This document shows, in pieces, positions 52,960 to 62,316 of a stretch of DNA of 64,000 nt (positions are counted from its first letter, which is position 1; the number at the start of each line of letters is the position of its first letter). A program made the translations under genes and the position numbers. The notes below the pieces were generated by a model. That model was not told the DNA's origin and made no database searches. It was given only the letters and a program-made list of their open reading frames with translations. The DNA is from Holtiella sp036655075 (GTDB taxonomy: Bacteria > Bacillota > Clostridia > Lachnospirales > Cellulosilyticaceae): NCBI RefSeq assembly GCF_036655075.1, contig NZ_JAVVQU010000003.1, forward strand, positions 52,227 through 116,226, in the 5' to 3' direction.

Positions 52960-54108
52960 ATGAAAATAGGATTGTATGTACACATACCCTTTTGCCACTC
53001 CAAATGCTATTACTGTGACTTCTTATCTTTTCCAAAACGTGAGAAAGAAGAAGAGTATGTCAATACTTTAATAGCGGAGATTGCAAACTATGGAAAGAAA
53101 TTTATGGGTGTACACACAGTTAAAAGTCTATTTATAGGTGGAGGTACCCCAACGGTACTTTCACCTTTTTTATTAGACAGACTGTGTGAGGCACTACGTA
53201 CACACTTTGTGTTTGAAGCGGATATAGAGTGGACGATAGAAGCGAATCCCGGGACTATTTTAGAAGAACATACCGAGATTTTTAAAAAGCATGGTGTGAA
53301 TCGCGTGAGCTTAGGGCTCCAAGCAGCACAAAATCATCTACTAAAAGATATTGGACGTATTCATACTTATGAAGAATGGGTGCAAAGTATTGAAAGGCTA
53401 AGACGCGTAGGGATTACTAATCTGAATACAGATATTATGTTTAGCTTGCCTGGGCAAACCCTATTAGAATGGCAGGGGACATTAAAAAAGATGGTGGAGA
53501 TGAACCTTCCACATTTATCTGCCTACTCTCTTATTATTGAAGAAGGAACTGCTTTTGGAGACCGTTATGAGCAGGGTATAATGAAAGAAACAGAAGAAGC
53601 GCTAGATCGGAACTTCTATGAATATGTTAAAGCTTATTTAAAAGAAGAAGGTTATGTGCAATATGAACTTTCCAACTGGTCAAAGCCAGGCTTTGAATGT
53701 GAACATAACAAAGTGTATTGGAATTGTGAGCCTTACTTAGGGCTTGGACTGGGTGCACATAGCTATATGGATCAAAAGAGATTTCATAATACTACAGATT
53801 TTCTTGCGTACTTAGAGACAGATGGCAATATAGAAGAAATCGTTGTAGAGACAGAAACTATTTCAACCAAGATGGCTATGGAAGAGTTTATGTTTTTAGG
53901 CTTAAGACTGTGCGAAGGTATCAGTATAGCAGACTTTGAACAAAGATTTGGATGCAACCTATTTGAAGTTTATGGAAAACAAATTGAAAAATGGATGGAT
54001 CAAGGCATGATAGTTCATAATAGAGATAAGATCTATTTAAGTGAGGTAGGGAAGGATGTATCCAATCAAATTTTTACTACTTTCTTGCTAGATGAAGGGA
54101 TGGAATAG
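52960..54108 (+). CDS. hemW: Radical SAM heme chaperone HemW (coproporphyrinogen oxidase-like)
   Basis: A 382-residue radical SAM protein. The cluster motif is CHSKCYYCDFLS (residues 12-23), then GGGTPTVLS, RVSLGLQAAQNHLL and the GLGLGAHSY block. The C-terminal winged-helix domain is present. HemW proteins deliver heme rather than oxidise coproporphyrinogen; the older name HemN-like is common. It is coupled closely to lepA (9 bases), a conserved pair. Confidence 0.92.
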   Translation: MKIGLYVHIPFCHSKCYYCDFLSFPKREKEEEYVNTLIAEIANYGKKFMGVHTVKSLFIGGGTPTVLSPFLLDRLCEALRTHFVFEADIEWTIEANPGTILEEHTEIFKKHGVNRVSLGLQAAQNHLLKDIGRIHTYEEWVQSIERLRRVGITNLNTDIMFSLPGQTLLEWQGTLKKMVEMNLPHLSAYSLIIEEGTAFGDRYEQGIMKETEEALDRNFYEYVKAYLKEEGYVQYELSNWSKPGFECEHNKVYWNCEPYLGLGLGAHSYMDQKRFHNTTDFLAYLETDGNIEEIVVETETISTKMAMEEFMFLGLRLCEGISIADFEQRFGCNLFEVYGKQIEKWMDQGMIVHNRDKIYLSEVGKDVSNQIFTTFLLDEGME

Positions 54109-54168
54109 CCTTAAAAAAGTATACAAAAAACGTTCAAAAATTATTCAAAATATATTTAAAGAATCATA

Positions 54169-54197
54169 TTGACATCTTTTTAAAAGAGTGATATCTT
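54169..54197 (+). promoter_or_regulatory. hrcA-grpE-dnaK promoter
   Basis: Perfect TTGACA (54169-54174), 17-base spacer, TATCTT (54192-54197). The expected start falls at the edge of the CIRCE element just downstream. Confidence 0.85.
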
Positions 54198-54207
54198 AAG
54201 ATTATAG

Positions 54208-54234
54208 TTAGCACTCGAAGCTAGTGAGTGCTAA
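54208..54234 (+). promoter_or_regulatory. CIRCE operator (HrcA binding site)
   Basis: An exact TTAGCACTC (54208-54216), 9-base centre, GAGTGCTAA (54226-54234). HrcA bound here represses the operon until heat or misfolded protein lowers its activity. Confidence 0.98.
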
Positions 54235-54256
54235 CAATGCAAAAGGAAGTGATATC

Positions 54257-55288
54257 ATGGATATCAATGAAAGAAAAAGAAAGATTCTGGAAGCCATTAT
54301 TCATGATTATATACAAACAGGAGATCCAGTAGGTTCTAGAACCATTTCTAAAAAGTATGACTTAGGTGTAAGTTCTGCAACTATACGCAATGAGATGGCC
54401 GACCTAGAAGATTTAGGACTGATTATGCAGCCGCATACATCTGCTGGGCGTATACCTTCAGATAAAGGATACAGACTTTATGTAGATAACATAATGCAAT
54501 ATCCAGATATTGCACCTGATGTACAGAAAATCATTGCAGAGATGATTAATAGCAAATTTGATAAGGTAGACAAATTGCTTGAAGAAACGGCTAAGCTGAT
54601 TTCTGCTGTTACACATTATGCAACAATCGCATCGCCACCTACTATTAACCAAACTAAGATTAAACACCTTCAACTGGTTCCTGTAGATGAAAGAAGTGTT
54701 GCGCTGGTTGTTGTAACAGATACTAATATTGTTAGGCACTACGTTATTCGTACAAAGAAACATATTGATTATCCGCTTTGTGGAATCTTAACCAATATTG
54801 TTAATGAAAGCTTGATAGGTACTTCATTAGATGAACTAAGTATTGATAAATTACGCATTTTAGAAGAGCGTATGTTTGGATACAAAGATATTTCTGTAGA
54901 TTTGATGAATGCCATTATAGATACATTAGAAATGGAAGATATACCTAATATCTTTACAAGAGGAATGACCAATATTTTAAGTTTTCAGGAATTTAATGAT
55001 ATTGAAAAGGCTAAAAATCTCTTAGAAGTTTTGGAGCAAAAGCCATATCTTGTTAAAATGTTAAAGCATAAGCCAAGTCAACCCGTCAATATTAGTATTG
55101 GTGAAGAAAATGGCTTAGAGCCGATGAAAGAATGTAGTATTATTACAACCAGTTATGAGATAGGTGAATATAGCCTAGGCACAATTGGTATTATTGGACC
55201 AACACGTATGAACTATGGGCAGGTCGTATCATTACTTGATCATATTTCTTACCATATTAAAAACATGTTAATTGAAGGAAAAGAGTAG
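54257..55288 (+). CDS. hrcA: Heat-inducible transcription repressor HrcA
   Basis: A 343-residue repressor that binds CIRCE. An N-terminal winged helix (about 1-75) has DPVGSRTISKKYDLGVSSATIRNEMADLE and PHTSAGRIPSDKGYR; the C-terminal GAF-like dimerisation part follows. The frame is open upstream through the CIRCE repeat, but AAGGAAG 7 bases before the ATG at 54257 marks the real start. It autoregulates its operon through the site 23 bases upstream. Confidence 0.96.
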   Translation: MDINERKRKILEAIIHDYIQTGDPVGSRTISKKYDLGVSSATIRNEMADLEDLGLIMQPHTSAGRIPSDKGYRLYVDNIMQYPDIAPDVQKIIAEMINSKFDKVDKLLEETAKLISAVTHYATIASPPTINQTKIKHLQLVPVDERSVALVVVTDTNIVRHYVIRTKKHIDYPLCGILTNIVNESLIGTSLDELSIDKLRILEERMFGYKDISVDLMNAIIDTLEMEDIPNIFTRGMTNILSFQEFNDIEKAKNLLEVLEQKPYLVKMLKHKPSQPVNISIGEENGLEPMKECSIITTSYEIGEYSLGTIGIIGPTRMNYGQVVSLLDHISYHIKNMLIEGKE

Positions 55289-55309
55289 AGAGGGAAAGGA
55301 TGCTGATTC

Positions 55310-55849
55310 ATGGAAGATAAAGAAATGAAAACATCTGAAGTACAAGAAGAGACTGTAGAAGAAACTATAACAGAAGAAACATCTGAAGTTTGTAACGAAG
55401 ATCCTTGTACAGAAACAAGTGAACAAGAGAAGCCTCAAATAGATGAAAATCTTGAAAGACTTCAAAGACTTATGGCTGAGTTTGATAACTATCGTAAGCG
55501 TACTGAAAAAGAAAAACAAAATATTTATGACTTAGCAGTAAGCTCTACACTTACAGAACTTCTAGGTACATTAGATAACCTAGAACGTGCGTTAAAATTA
55601 GAAAGCTCAGATAAGCCTTTTTATGAAGGTGTATCTATGATTTATAAACAACTTATGGGAGCTCTTGAAAAACTTAATGTAACACCAATTGAGGCAGAGG
55701 GTGAAACATTTAATCCAGATTATCACAATGCAGTTTTACACATAGAAGATGATAGTTTGGAAGAGAATATAGTTGTTGAAGAACTTCAAAAAGGTTATTT
55801 ATACAAAGAAAAAGTTATCCGCTACAGCATGGTAAAAGTAGCTAATTAA
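55310..55849 (+). CDS. grpE: Nucleotide exchange factor GrpE
   Basis: A 179-residue DnaK cochaperone that releases ADP. The N-terminal ~45 residues are very acidic (Glu/Thr-rich), then a long coiled coil (about 45-110, LERLQRLMAEFDNYRKRTEKE) and the C-terminal beta domain with TFNPDYHNAVLH and LQKGYLYKEKVIRYS. Typical GrpE. Confidence 0.96.
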   Translation: MEDKEMKTSEVQEETVEETITEETSEVCNEDPCTETSEQEKPQIDENLERLQRLMAEFDNYRKRTEKEKQNIYDLAVSSTLTELLGTLDNLERALKLESSDKPFYEGVSMIYKQLMGALEKLNVTPIEAEGETFNPDYHNAVLHIEDDSLEENIVVEELQKGYLYKEKVIRYSMVKVAN

Positions 55850-55878
55850 TTATAAATAGAGATCAGGAGGAAATTATA

Positions 55879-57720
55879 ATGGGAAAAATTATTGGTATTG
55901 ACTTAGGAACAACAAACTCTTGTGTAGCAGTAATGGAAGGTGGAAAGCCTGTTGTTATTGTAAATGCAGATGGGAATAGAACAACACCTTCAGTAGTAGG
56001 TTTCACAAAAACAGGTGAAAGACTTGTAGGAGATGTAGCAAAACGTCAAGCAATTACAAATCATGACCGTACAGTAGCATCTATCAAACGCCACATGGGT
56101 ACAAATCATAGAGTAAGCATCGATGGTAAAGACTACTCACCACAAGAAGTTTCAGCGATTACACTTCAAAAACTTAAAGCAGATGCAGAAAGCTACTTAG
56201 GTGAAGCGGTTACTGAGGCTGTTATTACAGTTCCAGCATACTTCTCAGATAGCCAAAGACAAGCAACAAAAGATGCTGGTCGTATCGCAGGTCTTGATGT
56301 AAAACGTATTATCAACGAACCAACAGCAGCAGCACTTGCTTATGGACTTGAAAACGAACAAGAACAAAAAATTATGGTATATGACCTTGGTGGTGGTACA
56401 TTCGACGTATCTATTATTGAAATCGGTGATGGTGTTATTGAAGTATTAGCAACAAGTGGAGATAACCACCTTGGTGGAGATGACTTCGACCAACGTATTA
56501 TCAATTACTTAGTAGAAGAGTTCAAAAAACAAGAAGGCGAAGATTTATCAGCTGATAAAATGGCTATGCAACGTCTTAAAGAAGCTGCTGAAACAGCTAA
56601 AAAAGAACTTTCTTCAAAGTCAACAGCTAATATCTTAATCCCATTCATCTGTGCAGCAGGTAAAAACTTAGATATTACGCTTACACGTGCAAAATTTGAT
56701 GAACTTACAAGTGATCTTGTAGAACGTACAATGACACCAGTAAAAACAGCACTTAACGATGCAAGTCTTAACGCTTCAGAACTTGATAAAGTATTATTAG
56801 TAGGTGGTTCAACACGTATCCCTGCTGTTCAAGATGCAGTGAAACGTATTACAGGTAAAGAACCATTCAAAGGTATTAACCCAGACGAATGTGTTGCAGT
56901 TGGAGCAGGTATTCAAGGTGGTAAACTTTCAGGTGAAGCAGGGGTTGGCGATATCCTTCTTCTTGACGTAACACCATTATCATTAGGCATTGAAACATTA
57001 GGTGGGGTTGCTACAGTTCTTATTCCAAGAAATACAACAATTCCAACAAAGAAAAGCCAAGTATTCTCAACAGCAGCAGATAACCAACCAGCCGTTGATA
57101 TTCACGTTGTTCAAGGTGAAAGACCAATGGCTAACCAAAATAAAACTTTAGGTAACTTCAAATTAGATGGTATTATGCCAGCACCACGTGGTGTTCCACA
57201 AATTGAAGTTGGATTTGATATCGATGCAAATGGTATCGTTAAAGTTACAGCTAAAGATCTAGGAACAGGTAAAGAACAACACATTACAATCACAGCAAGT
57301 ACAAACTTAAGTGATGATGAAATTAATAAAGCAGTTGAAGAAGCTGAACGCTATGCTACAGAAGATAAAAAACGTAAAGAAGCAATTGATGTTAAAAACG
57401 AAGCAGATAGCATGGTCTTCCAAACAGAAAAAATGATGAAAGATATGGAAGATAAATTAGAAGCAGCAGATAAAGCAGATGTTGAAGCGAAACTTAACAC
57501 ATTAAAAGAAATCAATGAGCGTGTTAACGTTGAAACAATTACAGATGCTGAAGTAAATGAACTTAAAGAAGCAAAAGAAGCATTAACACAAGCTTTCTAC
57601 GCAATTTCTGAAAAAATGTATGCACAAGCTGCACCACAAGGTGAACCAGGCCAAGATATGGGCGGCGCTTCTAACGCTGCAAGCGATGATGTCATCGATG
57701 CAGATTTCAAAGAAGAGTAA
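55879..57720 (+). CDS. dnaK: Hsp70 chaperone DnaK
   Basis: A 613-residue Hsp70. The ATPase domain begins GIDLGTTNSCVAVMEGG and includes NEPTAAALAYG and YDLGGGTFDVS. The interdomain linker region VLLLDVTPLSLGIET precedes the substrate-binding beta domain; the lid ends in a Gly/Ala tail and DVIDADFKEE. Strong codon bias (repeated GGT, CGT, AAA) matches high expression. GGAGGAAATTATA precedes the ATG. Confidence 0.98.
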   Translation: MGKIIGIDLGTTNSCVAVMEGGKPVVIVNADGNRTTPSVVGFTKTGERLVGDVAKRQAITNHDRTVASIKRHMGTNHRVSIDGKDYSPQEVSAITLQKLKADAESYLGEAVTEAVITVPAYFSDSQRQATKDAGRIAGLDVKRIINEPTAAALAYGLENEQEQKIMVYDLGGGTFDVSIIEIGDGVIEVLATSGDNHLGGDDFDQRIINYLVEEFKKQEGEDLSADKMAMQRLKEAAETAKKELSSKSTANILIPFICAAGKNLDITLTRAKFDELTSDLVERTMTPVKTALNDASLNASELDKVLLVGGSTRIPAVQDAVKRITGKEPFKGINPDECVAVGAGIQGGKLSGEAGVGDILLLDVTPLSLGIETLGGVATVLIPRNTTIPTKKSQVFSTAADNQPAVDIHVVQGERPMANQNKTLGNFKLDGIMPAPRGVPQIEVGFDIDANGIVKVTAKDLGTGKEQHITITASTNLSDDEINKAVEEAERYATEDKKRKEAIDVKNEADSMVFQTEKMMKDMEDKLEAADKADVEAKLNTLKEINERVNVETITDAEVNELKEAKEALTQAFYAISEKMYAQAAPQGEPGQDMGGASNAASDDVIDADFKEE

Positions 57721-57738
57721 TAAAAAGTGAAGAAATAA

Positions 57739-57777
57739 GTAGAACGGTCAAAGAGTATGCTCTTTGACTGTTTCTAC
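57739..57777 (+). terminator. Long hairpin between dnaK and dnaJ
   Basis: A stem of about 16 bp with one bulge and one G-T pair (57739-57755 with 57760-57777) around a TATG loop. The tail is CTACGTTATG with no long T-run, so it may be a weak terminator, an mRNA-stability element or a processing site. It is followed by a dnaJ promoter. Confidence 0.55.
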
Positions 57778-57784
57778 GTTATGC

Positions 57785-57813
57785 TTGTATAAGAACACAA
57801 CTGTCAGTATAAT
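57785..57813 (+). promoter_or_regulatory. Separate dnaJ promoter
   Basis: TTGTAT (57785-57790), 17-base spacer, TATAAT (57808-57813). No CIRCE is present here. Confidence 0.65.
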
Positions 57814-57846
57814 GGAATATGTTAATGAGATGGGATGGTGATAAAC

Positions 57847-58989
57847 GTGGCAAAAAGAGATTATTATGAAGTGCTCGGTGTACAAAAAGGTGCAACGGAC
57901 GCAGAAATTAAAAAAGCCTATAGAAAATTAGCAAAGCAGTATCACCCAGATACAAATGAAGGGGATAAAGAAGCTGAGGCTAAGTTTAAAGAAGCAAGCG
58001 AAGCTTATGAAATATTAAGCGATCAAGAAAAAAGAGGTGCCTATGACCGCTATGGACATAGTGCCTTTGAACAAGGTGGCGGACCTGGTGCAGGTGGCTT
58101 TGGTGGCGGCTTTGACTTTGATATGGATGATATCTTTGGAAGCGTTTTTGGAGATATGTTTGGAGGTGGAGGCGGACGTCGTCGTCCACGAGGACCTAGA
58201 GCAGGTAACGATATTAAACAAACCATTCAAGTGGAATTTGCAGAAGCAGCCTTTGGCGTAGAAAAAGAAATTAAGATTCAAACTGCTGAAACCTGTGAAA
58301 CTTGCCATGGAACAAAAGCAAAACCTGGAACAAGTGCAACTACTTGTACAAAATGTGGTGGAACAGGTCAAGTACGTGTAACACAACGAACCATTTTAGG
58401 CGCAATGCAAAGTGTTCAAACATGTGATGCTTGTCAAGGTGAAGGGAAAGTTGTAAGTGACCCTTGTCAGGCTTGCCATGGACAGGGTAAAGTAAGAGTA
58501 AGTAAAAATATTACAGTAAGCATACCAGCAGGTATTGACCATGGTCAAACTTTACGTATTCAAGGTAAGGGTGAAGCAGGAGATGTAGGTGCACCTAATG
58601 GTGACCTTCTCTTAACAATTTACATCAAATCACATGAATTCTTTGAACGTCGTGGTATGGATGTCCATATGCGTATGCCAATTAACTTTGCACAAGCAGC
58701 GCTTGGTGCAGAACTTTCTATTCCAACATTAGATGGCAATGTGAAGTTTAATATCAGTGAAGGGACACAAACAGGTACGACCTTCAGATTACAAGGAAAA
58801 GGTATTCCGAGCTTACGTAATAAAAAGCAACGTGGTGACCAGTATGTTGAAGTTTATGTAGAAGTGCCTAAAAACCTTACGACAAAACAAAAAGACCTTT
58901 TAAAAGAATTTGCAGATGGGACAGTAGACCATCAGCCAGAACAAATGAATTTTAAGAAAAAACTAGAAAAGTTCTTTGGAAAAAACTAG
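57847..58989 (+). CDS. dnaJ: Hsp40 co-chaperone DnaJ
   Basis: A 380-residue type I J-protein. The J domain has HPD in YHPDTNE (about residues 33-35). A Gly/Phe-rich linker (about 75-105) precedes four Cys-rich zinc motifs: CETCHGTK, CTKCGGTG, CDACQGEG and CQACHGQG, then the C-terminal substrate domains. An ATG at 57835 gives MVIN before it. The GTG at 57847 gives the family start MAKRDYYEVLGV and has GGTGAT 4 bases upstream; it is preferred but not certain. Confidence 0.93.
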   Translation: MAKRDYYEVLGVQKGATDAEIKKAYRKLAKQYHPDTNEGDKEAEAKFKEASEAYEILSDQEKRGAYDRYGHSAFEQGGGPGAGGFGGGFDFDMDDIFGSVFGDMFGGGGGRRRPRGPRAGNDIKQTIQVEFAEAAFGVEKEIKIQTAETCETCHGTKAKPGTSATTCTKCGGTGQVRVTQRTILGAMQSVQTCDACQGEGKVVSDPCQACHGQGKVRVSKNITVSIPAGIDHGQTLRIQGKGEAGDVGAPNGDLLLTIYIKSHEFFERRGMDVHMRMPINFAQAALGAELSIPTLDGNVKFNISEGTQTGTTFRLQGKGIPSLRNKKQRGDQYVEVYVEVPKNLTTKQKDLLKEFADGTVDHQPEQMNFKKKLEKFFGKN

Positions 58990-59015
58990 CCAAGAACAAG
59001 TAGGAGGAATACCCA

Positions 59016-59954
59016 GTGGATTATATTCAAATAGCTATTGAAACGACGAGAGACGCAGTAGAAGCCATCAGTTACTTTTTAGTGGAGGAGATGTCAGGTG
59101 GTGTAGAGATTTGTGACCCACAAGATGTGGTTTCTCAAGACCGTACCCAAGTCATCTTCGACCTAATTGATGAGAGTCTGCTCAGTGAGGATATGGACAC
59201 TGTGGTAGTAAAAGCGTATTTTTCAACAGAGATAGATGTTGAAGAAAAAGTAGAGGCTATTAAAGGTCACTTAAAGCATATCAGTGAATTTTTAAATGTC
59301 GGAACAGGCAAAATTACTTTACTTGATATCCCAGAAGAAAAATGGGCAAATGAGTGGAAGAAATACTATAAACCTGTTAAACTGGGTGATCATATTGTTA
59401 TTAAGCCTAAATGGGAAGACTATGAGGCTGCAACAGATGATTTAATTATTGAAATGGACCCAGGTATGGCCTTTGGAACAGGTACACATGAAACAACAGC
59501 TATGTGTGCGGAACTTGTTGAAAAGTATATGCAACCTAATCAAACCATTGTAGACATTGGGACAGGAAGTGGCATCTTAGGAATTATTGCAGCAAAAATG
59601 GGTGCTGAACACGTGATCGGTGTAGATATTGACCCGGTTGCAGTAAGAGTAGCAAAAGAAAATGTTGCTTATAACCATGTCGAAGATAAAATGGAAGTTT
59701 ATGCTGGGAACTTAATCGATGTGGTCAAACAAAAAGGGAACATTGTCGTTTCTAATATCATTGCAGATGTGATTATTATGCTTGCAGAACAAGTAAATGA
59801 GGTAATAGAAGAAGATGGCCTCTGGATTGCCTCTGGAATTATTGAAATGAGAAAAGAAGATGTACTTGCGGCTTTAGAAAAAAATCATTTTGAAATTGTT
59901 GAGATTCATCAACAAAGAGAATGGTTAGCGATTGTAAGTAAAAGGAGCAAGTAA
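59016..59954 (+). CDS. prmA: Ribosomal protein L11 methyltransferase
   Basis: A 312-residue SAM-dependent enzyme methylating L11. The N-terminal recognition region is followed by the Rossmann domain with MDPGMAFGTGTHETT, VDIGTGSGILG and VVSNIIADVI. The start is a GTG placed after AGGAGG. Gene order dnaJ-prmA-rsmE matches Bacillus. Confidence 0.95.
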   Translation: MDYIQIAIETTRDAVEAISYFLVEEMSGGVEICDPQDVVSQDRTQVIFDLIDESLLSEDMDTVVVKAYFSTEIDVEEKVEAIKGHLKHISEFLNVGTGKITLLDIPEEKWANEWKKYYKPVKLGDHIVIKPKWEDYEAATDDLIIEMDPGMAFGTGTHETTAMCAELVEKYMQPNQTIVDIGTGSGILGIIAAKMGAEHVIGVDIDPVAVRVAKENVAYNHVEDKMEVYAGNLIDVVKQKGNIVVSNIIADVIIMLAEQVNEVIEEDGLWIASGIIEMRKEDVLAALEKNHFEIVEIHQQREWLAIVSKRSK

Positions 59955-59955
59955 G

Positions 59956-60699
59956 ATGCCAAAGTTTTTTGTCAAAGCTTCTAATATTTTAGAAAATGAA
60001 ATTATTATTGATGACGAAAATGTTAACCACATGAAAAATGTACTCAGACTTCAAATGGGTGATGAAATTATAATAAATGATAGACAAGGTCACGACTATA
60101 AGTGTATAATAAATGCAATAGAAAGTAGCAAAATTAGAGCTTGTATTAGTAGTGTAGCAGATTCCTCCAGTGAACCTTCAATTGAGGTCACACTTTTTCA
60201 GTCTTTAATTAAAGGGGAGAAAATGGAGTGGGTCATCCAAAAAGCTGTTGAAATTGGAGTGACTAGGATTGTGCCACTTTGTACATCAAGATGTGTTGTT
60301 AAGATAGAGAATCCAAAGAAAATGGCTTCAAAAGTAGAAAGATGGAATAAGATTGCAGAGTCAGCAGCCAAACAAAGTGGTAGAGGAATGGTACCTGAAG
60401 TAACACCTCCCATGGACTTTAATGAAGGACTTGAATTTGCAACAGAAAAGGGCTTGTTTGCAGTTATTCCATATGAAAAAGAGCATGAACAAGGTATTCG
60501 TCAAATTTTAAAAAACACATCATCACATAATTTTGGATTGTTTATTGGCCCAGAAGGCGGATTTACAGAAGAAGAGGTGCAAGAGGCAATCAGAAGAAAA
60601 GTTCACTCAGTAAGCTTAGGAAGTCGTATTTTGCGTAGTGAAACAGCTAGTTTAGTCACACTTACCAATATAATGTACGAAATGGGAGAGATGGATTGA
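59956..60699 (+). CDS. rsmE: 16S rRNA (uracil1498-N3)-methyltransferase
   Basis: A 247-residue SPOUT-family methyltransferase. An N-terminal PUA-like domain (about 1-70) has NHMKNVLRLQMGDEI. The knotted catalytic domain includes SLIKGEKMEWVIQKAVEIG, LFIGPEGGFTEEE and LGSRILRSETAS, the SAM-binding loops. AAGGAG precedes the ATG. The stop overlaps the next start (TGATG). Confidence 0.95.
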   Translation: MPKFFVKASNILENEIIIDDENVNHMKNVLRLQMGDEIIINDRQGHDYKCIINAIESSKIRACISSVADSSSEPSIEVTLFQSLIKGEKMEWVIQKAVEIGVTRIVPLCTSRCVVKIENPKKMASKVERWNKIAESAAKQSGRGMVPEVTPPMDFNEGLEFATEKGLFAVIPYEKEHEQGIRQILKNTSSHNFGLFIGPEGGFTEEEVQEAIRRKVHSVSLGSRILRSETASLVTLTNIMYEMGEMD

Positions 60700-61067
60700 T
60701 GGGTGAACGCACGTTTGTCGTAGTAGATGATGCTATATTTATGCGTACAGTACTCAAAAAAATGTTAGTAGAATCCTCCTATCAAGTTGTTGGAGAAGCA
60801 GGTAATGGCCTAGAAGCAATTGAAATTGCTAAAAAACTTCAGCCTGATATGATGACTTTAGATATTACAATGCCTGAAATGGATGGGCTTCAAGCAATTG
60901 AAGCAATTTTGCAAGTAAGTCCAAATACTAAGATTATTATGTGCTCTGCAATGGGGCAACAATCTCGAGTAATTGAAGCGATTAAAAGAGGTGCTAAAGA
61001 CTTTATTGTTAAGCCTTTTGAAAAAGCACGTGTACTTCAAGCGATTGAAAATGTAAAAAATCTATAA
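60699..61067 (+). CDS. Single-domain CheY-like response regulator
   Basis: A 122-residue stand-alone receiver. Asp10-Asp11, phospho-acceptor Asp55 (LDITMPEMDG), Ser83 and Lys105 (FIVKPF) are present, so it should be phosphorylated. No output domain. The SAMGQQSRVIEAIKRGAKDF block resembles chemotaxis CheY. The ATG at 60699 overlaps the rsmE stop and has GGGAGAG 8 bases upstream; a TTG at 60696 is less likely. No chemotaxis kinase is nearby, so its partner is unknown. Confidence 0.9.
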   Translation: MGERTFVVVDDAIFMRTVLKKMLVESSYQVVGEAGNGLEAIEIAKKLQPDMMTLDITMPEMDGLQAIEAILQVSPNTKIIMCSAMGQQSRVIEAIKRGAKDFIVKPFEKARVLQAIENVKNL

Positions 61068-61094
61068 ATGGGGGATTGTGTCCCCCATTTTTTG
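61066..61094 (+). terminator. Terminator after the dnaJ-prmA-rsmE-cheY run
   Basis: A perfect 10-bp stem (61066-61075 with 61081-61090), TTGTG loop, T-run. The stop codon overlaps the stem. Confidence 0.88.
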
Positions 61095-61140
61095 TGGAAT
61101 AAATTTATAAAGATTGATTTTTAAAGAGATAAGAGGAAAA

Positions 61141-62316
61141 ATGATGAAAGAAGTGTACTTAGATAATGCAGCAACAACCAAGCCGCTAGAAGTAACTATC
61201 GAAGCGGTTTCAACAATCATGCGTGATTATTATGGAAATCCATCTTCTTTGCATAAAAAGGGTATTGAAGCAGAAAATAAGATAAAAGAGTGTACGACTT
61301 ATTTTGCAAATGTACTTGGGTGTACAGAAGATGAAATCATTTACACATCAGGAGGAACTGAAAGTAATAATTTGGCTATTTTGGGTGTCGCACATGCCTA
61401 TCAAAAAATAGGGAAAAGAATTTTGACGACAGCTATTGAGCATCCTTCTGTAGGTGATGTTTTTAAACATTTAGAAGCTGAGGGCTTTGAAGTGATCATT
61501 ATTCCTGTAGATGAAAAAGGCTATGTCGATGAAAGCTTCTTAGAAGAAGCCATTAATGAGGAAACAACCTTAGTGAGTATTATGCATGTGAATAATGAAA
61601 TTGGGACCATTCAAAATATTGAACGTATTGGCAAATGCATTAAAGCTAAAAACTCTAAGACATTCTTTCATGTAGATGCAGTACAGTCTTTTACAAAAGT
61701 ACCTCTTTCTGTACGTAAAGCCCAAATTGATTTACTTTCAATTAGTGGACATAAATTTTATGGACCCCGTGGCGTAGGCCTTTTTTATAAAAGTAAAAAA
61801 GTAAGAGTTCTCAACCAACTCCATGGCGGAGGCCAACAAAAGAATCTACGTTCGGGTACAGAGAATGTAGCAGGCATTTATGGAATGTATAGAGCAGCCC
61901 GTTATGTAATTGAAAATCAAAAAGCTATCTTAGAGGCCTACCAAAGTGCTAAAATATATTTAGCAGAACGTATTTTAAGCGAAGTAGAAGGAACTTATGT
62001 AAATGGAGAAGATATGGAGACAAGTGCACCACATATTTTAAATGTTGGATTTGATAACGTACGTGCTGAAGTCCTTCTCCATGCCCTTGAACAGTATCAA
62101 ATTTATGTTTCTTCAGGTTCTGCATGTGCTTCTAATAAAGTTGCCAAAAGTGGAACACTAGCTGCAATAGGCCTAAAAGATCAAGCTTTAGATAATGCCG
62201 TTCGTTTTTCCTTTAGTCTAGAGACGACAAAAGAAGATTTAGACTATTGTATGGACGTACTTAAAAAACAAGTAATATTACTTAGAAAATTTACATTAGG
62301 AGGAAAGAAAAAATGA
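61141..62316 (+). CDS. Cysteine desulfurase (NifS/IscS-like)
   Basis: A 391-residue PLP enzyme releasing sulfane sulfur from cysteine. DNAATTKPL at the start, the PLP Lys in SISGHKFYGPRG, and the persulfide Cys in SSGSACASNK are intact. Codons upstream to a TTG at 61114 lack a ribosome site. AAGAGG precedes the ATGs at 61141 and 61144; either could be used. Overlap ATGA with thiI suggests that its sulfur goes to ThiI for 4-thiouridine and perhaps thiamine, as for Bacillus NifZ-ThiI. A general Fe-S role is also possible. Confidence 0.92.
   Translation: MMKEVYLDNAATTKPLEVTIEAVSTIMRDYYGNPSSLHKKGIEAENKIKECTTYFANVLGCTEDEIIYTSGGTESNNLAILGVAHAYQKIGKRILTTAIEHPSVGDVFKHLEAEGFEVIIIPVDEKGYVDESFLEEAINEETTLVSIMHVNNEIGTIQNIERIGKCIKAKNSKTFFHVDAVQSFTKVPLSVRKAQIDLLSISGHKFYGPRGVGLFYKSKKVRVLNQLHGGGQQKNLRSGTENVAGIYGMYRAARYVIENQKAILEAYQSAKIYLAERILSEVEGTYVNGEDMETSAPHILNVGFDNVRAEVLLHALEQYQIYVSSGSACASNKVAKSGTLAAIGLKDQALDNAVRFSFSLETTKEDLDYCMDVLKKQVILLRKFTLGGKKK

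Noticed and set aside
52960..54108. True coproporphyrinogen III oxidase (HemN)
   Set aside because: Position next to lepA and the CxxxCxxCDF motif fit HemW, which lacks the oxidase activity.
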